A stretch of DNA of 20,800 bases from Angelakisella sp. (GTDB taxonomy: Bacteria; Bacillota; Clostridia; Oscillospirales; Ruminococcaceae). The notes under the pieces are model-generated. The model was not told the origin of the DNA. It made no database searches and was given only the letters and a program-made list of their open reading frames with translations. The position numbers were made by a program, and so were the translations under genes. Of this stretch, positions 1 through 6,197 are shown piece by piece (the first letter of the stretch is position 1; every line of letters begins with the position of its first letter). Location of the stretch: the NCBI GenBank assembly GCA_022794295.1, contig JAAWEO010000016.1, positions 1 to 20,800 of the forward strand, written 5' to 3'.

Positions 1-308
1 CGGACACCAGTCCGGTCCGGGTCCAGGGCGGACAGCGCCTGGTCGCCCGCCGCACTGCGCCCGCAGGCGCGTTTCGGAGCGCAACCGAGCGCAGCGAGGT
101 TCTTAGCGCGGAGATCGGGCGAAACTCCCCGGAATGAGGCAGCATCCTTCCATATAGGCCGCGGCAAAAAATATGGCGCTGTAAAAGGCGCGAACCGTCT
201 GCCCCTTGTATCTTTATAGCCTCGAAGTGACAAGCCGCGGCCGGAACGAGCCCACCCCACACCCAGCCGCGGCAGCGCCAAAAGCCCGGCGCCTCTGCCA
301 GCCCACCC

Positions 309-340
309 TTCAAGACAGGCCCAAAGGGCCGAATCTTGAA
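309..340. repeat. two-part inverted repeat with GGCCC-AAA-GGGCC core
   Basis: The outer arms TTCAAGA (309-315) and TCTTGAA (334-340) pair perfectly. The inner arms GGCCC (318-322) and GGGCC (326-330) pair around an AAA loop. No T run follows, so it is not a textbook terminator. The core GCCCAAAGGGC recurs in the palindrome array at the right end of the window. Confidence 0.5.
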
Positions 341-414
341 CCTACTGCCCGAAAGCTTCCACTTTTTGTCTGGAAAAAAGTTTACAAAAATCCATAATTC
401 CAGAAGATAACATC

Positions 415-428
415 GCAACATCAGTTGC
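415..428. promoter_or_regulatory. possible operator overlapping the fliK promoter -35
   Basis: An inverted repeat GCAAC-ATCA-GTTGC (415-419 and 424-428) runs into the putative -35 element at 425-430. Its position would suit a repressor or activator site controlling the whole flagellar operon. The half-sites are only five bases, so chance is a real alternative. No regulator can be named from the sequence. Confidence 0.25.
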
Positions 429-454
429 AGTGCAGGGATAGAGTATGCTATAAT
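425..454 (+). promoter_or_regulatory. probable sigma-A-type promoter for the flagellar operon
   Basis: The -10 is a perfect TATAAT at 449-454, extended by TG at 446-447. The -35 candidate TTGCAG at 425-430 is poor and lies 18 bases away, so the promoter probably relies on the extended -10. It sits about 100 bases before the fliK start. I saw no sigma-D-type site (TAAA, 15 bases, GCCGATAT) here. This is the only convincing promoter found for the whole run of genes to cheD. Confidence 0.6.
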
Positions 455-556
455 AAATCAGATACCCCATTCCTTACAAATTTTGGCTGCCCCCGGAGGA
501 GATCCTACTCCCCCCGGTAGCAATAGATATCCCAGAAGAAGGAGGTGAACGAAACA

Positions 557-1684
557 ATGGAACAAGTAATGACCGTGCAGACCCAAGCCCCCCAGCAGCA
601 GAGTCTTCGGAAGATGCTGGGCATGGGACAGGGACAGCCTGCCGGGGATGCCTTTGCTATGATCTTCCAGCAGCTTATGGGCGGGGAGGAGATGGAGGGA
701 GACCTGGCCGCCCTGCTGATGCAGCTTGCCGGAAACCTCCAGGAGGATTCGGAGGAGATGGGCTCGCTGCTGAGCGCCGAAATGCTGGCCGCCATGCCGG
801 ACCTTCTGCCCCAGGACCTGTTTGCCATGGTGCAGAATGACGCCGCCATGATGAACGGCGCCGCCAGTATCCTGGCCGCTAGCCTGAACACCCCCCAGGG
901 CAGGGCGCAGCTCCCCATGATCCTGGCCCAGGCCGATAAGGCCACCGCCCAGAAGCTGGAGGAGTACCTGAACGGGGACCTGTCCCAGGCGGATAAGGAC
1001 TTCCTCCAGGTGCTGGAAAATGCCTGGAAGGAGGAGCCCCAGCCGGTGGCCGCCCCTGCAATGACCCTGGACCAGAGCGCCATTCGGGCCGCCAAGGAGC
1101 TGCTGGCGAAAAACCGCAAGGACCAAAGCACCGAGACCATCGATGTGGAAAGCCTCCAGGCGGATGTAAACTCCCGGCGCTTCCTGACCAACGACACCGG
1201 GGTCCAAAAGCAGGAACTTCCCATCCCCGACGCCCAGGAAATCGCCAAGCAGCTGAAAACCGGCATCCTGGAAAACCTGAGCCGGGGCAAGAATGAGTTT
1301 TTGGTCCGTCTGAAGCCGGAGGGTTTGGGCGAGATCATGGTGCGGTTCTCCGAAAACAAGGACAAGATCACCCTAAGCATCCTTACCCACGACACCCAGA
1401 CTGCCCGGATGATCAGCGGCGAGGTGGCCGCCCTCCAGAACGCCCTCAAGCCCTTGAATGCCGAGGTGCAGGAGATCACCACCGTTTCCGCCAACGAGCA
1501 GGCAGCCCAGTATTCCCAGCAAAACCAGATGACCGACCAGGGGCGGCAGTTCTTCGGCCACCAGCAGCCTTCCCATGAGGGTCACAGCGGCCGCCGCGCC
1601 GCCGGAGCCATCCAGGAGGACAGCTTCGACGAAACTGTGGAGGCAGGACTTGGCACCGACGAGGCCCTGGACACCTATATTTGA
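557..1684 (+). CDS. fliK: flagellar hook-length control protein FliK
   Basis: FliK is an exported molecular ruler. It measures hook length and then, by touching the cytoplasmic part of FlhB, switches export from hook to filament subunits. The N-terminal half is Gln/Met/Ala-rich and low in similarity, as usual for the family. The C-terminal Flg_hook domain is clear at about residues 240-310, with FLVRLKPEGLGEIMVRF followed by an amphipathic stretch ending in ALKPLNAEVQEI. A Gln-, His- and acid-rich tail follows. I chose ATG 557 (375 residues) because AAGGAGG at 539-545 lies 11 bases before it; the upstream GTG at 545 is part of that ribosome site. It is first in the operon, and flgD begins 20 bases after its stop. 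The family call rests on the C-terminal domain and the flgD-flgE context. Confidence 0.88.
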   Translation: MEQVMTVQTQAPQQQSLRKMLGMGQGQPAGDAFAMIFQQLMGGEEMEGDLAALLMQLAGNLQEDSEEMGSLLSAEMLAAMPDLLPQDLFAMVQNDAAMMNGAASILAASLNTPQGRAQLPMILAQADKATAQKLEEYLNGDLSQADKDFLQVLENAWKEEPQPVAAPAMTLDQSAIRAAKELLAKNRKDQSTETIDVESLQADVNSRRFLTNDTGVQKQELPIPDAQEIAKQLKTGILENLSRGKNEFLVRLKPEGLGEIMVRFSENKDKITLSILTHDTQTARMISGEVAALQNALKPLNAEVQEITTVSANEQAAQYSQQNQMTDQGRQFFGHQQPSHEGHSGRRAAGAIQEDSFDETVEAGLGTDEALDTYI

Positions 1685-1704
1685 GGAAAGGAGGAAACAG
1701 AGAA

Positions 1705-2484
1705 ATGGCAATCGGAGGAGTAACAAGCGGCGTTGCCAGCGGCAGCTACCGCGACCAGTGGAACAATAAGGACCTGCTGGAGGAGGACGACGAAAAAACC
1801 GAAGGCACCGGTTCAACCGACAAAACCCACGTGTGGAACGCGGTTTTTGAGGAAAAGAAAACCGGCGTCACCGCGGACGACTTCCTGACCCTGATGGTAG
1901 CCCAGCTGACCAACCAGGACTTTATGAACCCGGTGGACGATACCCAGTATGTCACCCAGCTGGCACAGTTTACCACCATGCAGCAGATGCAGGAGATGGC
2001 AAACTACACCAAGACCAGCTACGTCATGTCCCTGGTGGGCAAAAACGTCACGGCGGCCAAGATCACCGTCTCCGGGGAGCTCCAGAAGGAAACCGGCGTT
2101 ATCGAAAGCATCAGCCTGGCTAACAACGAGTTTTCCATCAAGGTAAATGGCAAAAAGTTCAGCCTGGAGCAGATCATGGAGATCCACGACGGAAACACCC
2201 CGCCCTCCAGCTCCGGTGATGACAGCACCGTGGATGGCGCCGACCAGGACAAAAAGAATTACCTGCTGTCCCTGATCGGGAAGAACGTGGTTGTCACCAA
2301 GAAGGGCGACGGCGAGGACGACTCGGTGGTCATCGAGATCAGCGGTGTCGTGGAAAAGACCTCCACCAAGGACGGGAAATACCAGGTCTATGTGGATGGC
2401 GGCTGGCATTCCCTGGACGATGTGACAGAGGTCGGCGGCGAGGCCGAAAAGACGGACCCGGAGGAGGGAGCCGAAAATGGATGA
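1705..2484 (+). CDS. flgD: flagellar hook cap/assembly protein FlgD, with duplicated C-terminal module
   Basis: FlgD caps the growing hook and guides FlgE polymerisation outside the cell. The FlgD N-terminal signature is at residues 59-98, including FLTLMVAQLTNQDFMNP and the Gln/Met-rich helix QFTTMQQMQEM. The start is ATG 1705, with AAAGGAGG at 1687-1694; an in-frame TTG at 1681 overlaps the fliK stop and lacks a ribosome site. The protein is 259 residues, longer than the roughly 140 of Bacillus subtilis FlgD. The extra length is a second copy of the SLxGKxV module: residues 106-162 begin MSLVGKNV, and residues 187-243 begin LLSLIGKNV. An acidic Ser/Pro/Asp-rich linker joins them. I see no separate Ig-like domain. 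The end overlaps the next gene by eight bases. Confidence 0.92.
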   Translation: MAIGGVTSGVASGSYRDQWNNKDLLEEDDEKTEGTGSTDKTHVWNAVFEEKKTGVTADDFLTLMVAQLTNQDFMNPVDDTQYVTQLAQFTTMQQMQEMANYTKTSYVMSLVGKNVTAAKITVSGELQKETGVIESISLANNEFSIKVNGKKFSLEQIMEIHDGNTPPSSSGDDSTVDGADQDKKNYLLSLIGKNVVVTKKGDGEDDSVVIEISGVVEKTSTKDGKYQVYVDGGWHSLDDVTEVGGEAEKTDPEEGAENG

Positions 2485-2875
2485 TTTCCTTCTGCGAAGC
2501 CGAATGACCCTGCCGGTAACCACCGGGACCCCCGGCGTACCGGTCCAGCGGCAGACCCAGCAGAACGGCGCCCCTGCGGCAACACCCTTCCGGCAGATGC
2601 TGGAGCGGATGGCAGAGGAGGATAAGATCTCCTTTTCCAAGCACGCGGCGGGACGGATCGAGCACCGGGAGATCCCCCTTTCCGAGGATGGCCTGACCAG
2701 GCTGCGGGACGGGATGGAGATCGCCAGGGACAAGGGCCTCCAGGACGCACTGATCCTGATGGATGGCTCCGCCTTTATCGTCAGCGCCAAAAACAGCACC
2801 GTTATTACCGCCATGAACAGCCAGGAGCTGAAAAACAAGGTTATTACCAATATCGATGGGACCGTGATTCTTTGA
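2477..2875 (+). CDS. small flagellar operon protein of the TIGR02530 (DUF3766-like) family
   Basis: This 132-residue protein matches in size and place the uncharacterised family often found between flgD and flgE in Firmicutes and some other bacteria. The N-terminal 40 residues are Pro/Gln/Thr-rich and probably disordered. The conserved part has FSKHAAGRIEHREIPLSEDG, then a helix and a hydrophobic ILMDGSAFIVSAKNSTVITA stretch ending with NIDGTVIL. There is no signal peptide or membrane segment, so it is probably cytoplasmic or exported by the flagellar route. ATG 2477 overlaps the flgD stop by eight bases and has GGAGGGA just before it, which implies coupled translation. Its function is not established; a role in hook assembly or export is inferred only from position. 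Confidence 0.8.
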   Translation: MDDFLLRSRMTLPVTTGTPGVPVQRQTQQNGAPAATPFRQMLERMAEEDKISFSKHAAGRIEHREIPLSEDGLTRLRDGMEIARDKGLQDALILMDGSAFIVSAKNSTVITAMNSQELKNKVITNIDGTVIL

Positions 2876-2885
2876 CCGGACCGGC

Positions 2886-2945
2886 GAGACCCTGCCCAGG
2901 GTCTCTTAGGAAGTCGCGGGGGCTCTGACTGACAGAGGAGCCCCC
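2886..2945 (+). repeat. two consecutive hairpins upstream of flgE
   Basis: The first hairpin pairs GAGACCCT (2886-2893) with AGGGTCTC (2898-2905) around GCCC. The second pairs GGGGGCTC (2918-2925) with GAGCCCCC (2938-2945). Neither is followed by a T run, so they are not standard terminators. They fill the only sizeable gap between flgD and flgE. They could slow RNA decay, mark a processing site or attenuate transcription; which of these is unknown. Confidence 0.65.
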
Positions 2946-2978
2946 ACGGTCCCCCAATGAAGGGAGAACGATACCAAT

Positions 2979-4715
2979 ATGGTTAGATCCATGTACTCCG
3001 GCGTGGCCGGCATGAAGGCCAACCAGAACCGGATGGACGTTATCGGCAACAACATTTCCAACGCCAATACCTACGGCTTTAAATCCGGACGGGCGACCTT
3101 CCGGGATATGTACTACCAGCAGTTCCGGGGGGCCTCCGCCGGTACCCAGACCCGCGGCGGCATCAACCCCTCCAGCATCGGTTACGGTGCCCAGCTTTCC
3201 GGCATCGACCTGATGATGGATTCCTCCTCTATGACTTCCACCGGCTTCGCCTTGGATGCCTGCATCACCGGCGAGGGCTTCTTCCAGGTCATGGACCCGG
3301 ATGGCAACATCTACTTCACCAAGGCCGGTATGCTGGATATCGACCCCGCCACCGGCGCCCTGGTGGACTCCAACGGTAACTTTGTCCTGGGCACCAGCGC
3401 CACCGAGGGCAAGCTCAACAGCAGCCAGCCCGGCCAGGAGAAGATCTTCATCACCGTTAACTCCGTCCAGGCCAGCACTGCCAAGGTAGAAAAGCAGATT
3501 GCGGGCAAGACCCTGACAGTGGAATCCAGCAAGGAGACCAAGGAGGCCAATGTCAGCTTCGCTTTCAGCAAGTCCAGCGATATGCCGGATGGGCAGTTTG
3601 TCAAGGCCATCATGGACAGCACCAGCAGCGTGATCCAGATCCAGTTAAACGCCAATGAAACCTTTGGATCGCTTAGCGATCTGAATACCATGATCAATGA
3701 GGCGATTACCGAGGCATATGGCGGCCCTCACCCCGGTGGGACATTTGACTTCAATGTCGATCCGGATCCTTTCAAGGATGCGGATGGGAACAACATTACC
3801 CTGAAGGGCTCTGACATTGTTGACACTGCCGCCAGCGAACGCGAGGGTGGCGGCATTACTATGGCTAATGGCTTGGATGATCTTCTAAAGAACTTTAAGT
3901 TTGTAGACACAGGCTCTTATTTCTCTGGCGAAGGGGTTGTCAGTATGACAATAGAGCCTGGAAACACAACGGGCGGCGCAACCGGCGATCCTGCCGACGG
4001 TTTCACTGTTAAGGTTACCGTAACTCCTGATGGCGGTGGGCAGGCAATCACATACGAGGGCTTTATCTCTAAAGAGAGAGCAGAGAATTCCAGAGGCGGC
4101 AATACTGTGCTTCTGGAAAATCCGGATGGAGACAGCAATGATACCATTACAATGTCCTATCCGAATATTAACATCTTGGGTGAATTGGATGCTACAACCG
4201 GTGAACTTACCGGTGTTAACCCGGACCTGCTGACTGCCATTGGCGCGATTCCGGCCACAGGAATGGGTACAGCAGAAGCCAGCTATCCCACCAAAAAGCT
4301 GGGCTGGGGCAAGAGCACCCTCACCCTGGAGGGCGGCACCGAGTTCCACACCCAGGACGTTTCGAACCTGACCGGCATCGGCATCGGCGCCGATGGCACC
4401 ATCACCGGCACCTCCGATGCGGGCCTCCAGATTCTGGGCCGTATCGACCTGGCTACCTTCGGCAACTCCAAGGGCTTGGCCCAGGCTGGCAACAGCTACT
4501 TCACCGCCACCGCCAACTCCGGCCCGGTGAAGCTGGCTATCGCCGGGGAGCAGGGCACCGGGGCCATCCGCAACTCCGCCCTGGAGATGTCCAACGTGGA
4601 CCTGGCACAGGAGTTCTCGGACATGATCGTCACCCAGCGCGGCTTCCAGGCCAGTTCCCGGATGATCACCGTCTCTGACACCATGCTGGAGGAGCTGATC
4701 AACCTGAAGCGTTGA
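2979..4715 (+). CDS. flgE: flagellar hook protein FlgE with atypical variable middle domain
   Basis: FlgE polymerises into the hook, the universal joint between rod and filament. The N-terminal coiled-coil domain D0 is canonical (MVRSMYSGVAGMKANQNRMD, then IGNNISNANTYGFKSGR). The conserved GEGFFQV and FTKAG motifs lie at about residues 98-115. The C-terminal part is also typical, with NSALEMSNVDLAQEFSDMI and VTQRGFQASSRMITVSDTML. The protein has 578 residues, against about 260 in B. subtilis and 402 in Salmonella, because of a long central region. Codons in about residues 226-437 (3655-4290) are visibly richer in A and T than in the flanks, with more TCT, ACA, CTT and GTT. ATG 2979 has AGGGAG 12 bases upstream. 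Hairpin clusters lie on both sides of the gene. Confidence 0.95.
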   Translation: MVRSMYSGVAGMKANQNRMDVIGNNISNANTYGFKSGRATFRDMYYQQFRGASAGTQTRGGINPSSIGYGAQLSGIDLMMDSSSMTSTGFALDACITGEGFFQVMDPDGNIYFTKAGMLDIDPATGALVDSNGNFVLGTSATEGKLNSSQPGQEKIFITVNSVQASTAKVEKQIAGKTLTVESSKETKEANVSFAFSKSSDMPDGQFVKAIMDSTSSVIQIQLNANETFGSLSDLNTMINEAITEAYGGPHPGGTFDFNVDPDPFKDADGNNITLKGSDIVDTAASEREGGGITMANGLDDLLKNFKFVDTGSYFSGEGVVSMTIEPGNTTGGATGDPADGFTVKVTVTPDGGGQAITYEGFISKERAENSRGGNTVLLENPDGDSNDTITMSYPNINILGELDATTGELTGVNPDLLTAIGAIPATGMGTAEASYPTKKLGWGKSTLTLEGGTEFHTQDVSNLTGIGIGADGTITGTSDAGLQILGRIDLATFGNSKGLAQAGNSYFTATANSGPVKLAIAGEQGTGAIRNSALEMSNVDLAQEFSDMIVTQRGFQASSRMITVSDTMLEELINLKR

Positions 4716-4719
4716 TTTT

Positions 4720-4810
4720 CCGCCGGTACCGGCGGTTCCCCGGCAGGCGGCCCCATCCTTTTTCGGGCCGCCTCCGGAGGAATGGGAGGATCGGGCGATC
4801 TTCCCATTCC
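4720..4810 (+). repeat. three consecutive hairpins just after flgE
   Basis: Position 4720-4735 is a perfect 16-base palindrome around GGTACC. The second hairpin pairs GGCGGCCC (4746-4753) with GGGCCGCC (4765-4772), with CTTTTT in its loop. The third is the strongest: GGAATGGGA (4779-4787) pairs with TCCCATTCC (4802-4810), continues through one G-U pair and GATC/GATC, and closes on GGGC. No T run follows any of them. They may protect the 3' end of flgE RNA, mark processing, or partly terminate transcription. Confidence 0.7.
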
Positions 4811-4934
4811 CCTGGCGGACAGGGCCCATGCCCGCCCCCCGGGGACATTTACAGAAAGACAGCCCCTGCCTGAAAAACGGGGGTCCAGGAGCCCATTCAA
4901 GAGTTCCCCGCGCGCCGCCTGAACGGGTCTTTTT

Positions 4935-4973
4935 CCACCGGTCCCAAAGCCGCCCGGCGCGGCCGGCCGGTGG
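4935..4973 (+). repeat. nested inverted repeat in the flgE-flbD gap
   Basis: The outer arms CCACCGG (4935-4941) and CCGGTGG (4967-4973) enclose a second hairpin, GCCGC (4949-4953) with GCGGC (4959-4963). The result is a two-level, very GC-rich fold. It is part of the same structured gap as the hairpins nearer flgE. Its function is unknown. Confidence 0.5.
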
Positions 4974-5087
4974 GCGGGACGTCCCTTCTGGTGTGAAAAA
5001 AGCGAGAAATGCTGTGTGCCCGGCAGAGCCGGTGCGCCCGGGAATCCAACAATGGACTCTAAAACAAAAAACAAGGGGGATCACCTA

Positions 5088-5288
5088 ATGATTATCGTCA
5101 GCGACCTGAGAGGGGACGAGTTCACCCTCAACTGCGACCTCATCGAGACTATCTCCGAAAACCCCGATACCACCATGCGCCTGACCAACGGTAAGGTCTA
5201 TATCGTCCGGGAATCCATGCGGGAGGTCATTAAGCGAACCGTCGAGTACCACCGTATGATCAACCAAGGCATCGATGACCTTGGCTAA
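5088..5288 (+). CDS. flbD: flagellar protein FlbD / SwrD
   Basis: A 66-residue cytoplasmic protein of the FlbD family (Pfam FlbD; SwrD or YlzI in B. subtilis). It begins MIIVSDLRGDEFTLNCDLIE and contains the family hallmark of a short beta strand, TTMRLTNGKVYIVRES, followed by a helix. In B. subtilis, SwrD raises flagellar motor power and is needed for swarming; that is family knowledge, not shown here. Its position next to motA fits a stator-related job. ATG 5088 has AAGGGGGA seven bases upstream. An upstream in-frame extension to 5016 runs into the structured gap and is unlikely. motA starts 33 bases later. Confidence 0.9.
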   Translation: MIIVSDLRGDEFTLNCDLIETISENPDTTMRLTNGKVYIVRESMREVIKRTVEYHRMINQGIDDLG

Positions 5289-5321
5289 CCGGACTGAGTA
5301 AAGGCAGGGAAAGTAACAGCT

Positions 5322-6161
5322 ATGGATATTATGTCGATTGCCGGCTGGCTGCTGGGCATTGTTTTGATTATCTTTGGTATTACCTTTGTCGCCGCCGACC
5401 CTGTTGCGGGAACGTCTGCGACCTTCGAGGTCACCAACCTGAAAAACTTCTTTGACGCACCCAGCGTCGCCGTGGTGCTGGGCGGTACCTTCGCCGGGCT
5501 GATGGTGGCCTTCCCTCTCAACTGCTTTGCGAAGATTCCCCGGCACCTGAAGATCATGATCATGCCTGCAAAGTACCGTCCCCAGGACTACATAAGCCAG
5601 ATCGTGGACCTGGCCACCGAGGCCCGTGTCAACGGTCTCTTGTCCCTGGAAGGGAAGCTGAACGAGACCAAGGACGAGTTTTTGAAAAGCAGCATGATGC
5701 TGGTGGTAGACGCTGTAGAGCCGGATAAGGTCAAGACCCTTCTCCAGACCGAGCTGGACTATCTGGACGAGCGCCACGCCCAGGACCGGGCCTTCTACGA
5801 CAAGGCCGCCTCCTTTGCTCCCGCCTTCGGTATGATCGGTACCCTGATGGGTCTGGTTAACCTTCTGAAGCAGCTTTCGGACCCGGATGCCATCGCCCCC
5901 GCCATGGCCCTGGCCCTGATCACCACCTTCTACGGCTCCGTTCTTGCCAACCTGATCTTTCTGCCCATCTCCAACAAGCTGAAGGTCCGCCACGAGGAGG
6001 AGTACCTTTGCAAGATGATCGTGGCCGAAGGGGTCCAGTCCATCCAGGCCGGTGATAACCCCCGGTTTATCGAGGAGAAGCTGACCAACCTGATTCCCGG
6101 CGTTGTAGCCAAGAAGATGGGCGGCGGTGGCGGCAAGGAAAAGAAGGGTAAGGAAAAATAA
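5322..6161 (+). CDS. motA: flagellar stator protein MotA
   Basis: MotA is the four-helix membrane protein that, with MotB, forms the ion channel driving rotation. At 279 residues it has two N-terminal membrane segments (about 4-22 and 48-66) and two C-terminal ones (about 163-182 and 193-215). A cytoplasmic domain lies between the pairs. The torque residues are in place: R102 and E110 in ARVNGLLSLE match E. coli R90 and E98. P167 in AAKSF-type context (ASFAPAFGMIG) and P215 match P173 and P222. The loop between the first two segments is longer than usual (VAADPVAGTSATFEVTN). The tail is Gly- then Lys-rich. The ribosome site before ATG 5322 is modest. motB follows after 36 bases. Confidence 0.96.
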   Translation: MDIMSIAGWLLGIVLIIFGITFVAADPVAGTSATFEVTNLKNFFDAPSVAVVLGGTFAGLMVAFPLNCFAKIPRHLKIMIMPAKYRPQDYISQIVDLATEARVNGLLSLEGKLNETKDEFLKSSMMLVVDAVEPDKVKTLLQTELDYLDERHAQDRAFYDKAASFAPAFGMIGTLMGLVNLLKQLSDPDAIAPAMALALITTFYGSVLANLIFLPISNKLKVRHEEEYLCKMIVAEGVQSIQAGDNPRFIEEKLTNLIPGVVAKKMGGGGGKEKKGKEK

Positions 6162-6197
6162 CCGGCCGCCGGCGATCCGGGAAAGGAGGCAGACATC

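Larger units (their letters stand above)
1..556. other. gene-free left flank with inverted repeats and the operon leader
   Basis: No reading frame here looks like a protein. The only plus-strand candidate, at 206 to 397, begins with TTG without a ribosome site and has a Pro/Arg/Ala-rich translation typical of non-coding GC-rich DNA. The stretch contains a small hairpin at 1-14, a GC-rich run of nested repeats around 60-125, a two-part hairpin at 309-340 and an A/T-richer segment from about 350. A promoter lies at 425-454, so the last roughly 95 bases are probably the fliK leader. The expected neighbours flgB, flgC and fliE to fliJ are not present. Confidence 0.7.
4716..5087. other. 372-base gap between flgE and flbD packed with inverted repeats
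   Basis: No gene is supported here; the frame running through 4828-5088 has an Arg/Pro-rich translation and no ribosome site. The stretch carries at least four inverted repeats at 4720-4735, 4746-4772, 4779-4810 and 4935-4973. An A-rich leader with AAGGGGGA at 5073-5080 then serves flbD. I see no convincing promoter or sigma-D site. It is the longest gap inside the operon. Confidence 0.6.

Noticed and set aside
206..397. Small plus-strand frame in the left flank
   Set aside because: TTG start without a ribosome site, Pro/Ala/Arg-rich translation, and it runs through the 309-340 inverted repeat.
3255..3280. Single cysteine (C95) in FlgE as a possible lysinoalanine cross-link site like that of spirochete hooks
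   Set aside because: It lies in the conserved GEGFF region, not in the domain where the spirochete cross-linking cysteine is found.
4991..5087. Riboswitch (for example c-di-GMP type) before flbD
   Set aside because: The conserved GEMM core sequences are not visible, and the stretch just before flbD is A-rich and unstructured.
4828..5088. Frame of 86 codons in the flgE-flbD gap
   Set aside because: It crosses the nested hairpin at 4935-4973, is Arg/Pro-rich and lacks a ribosome site.
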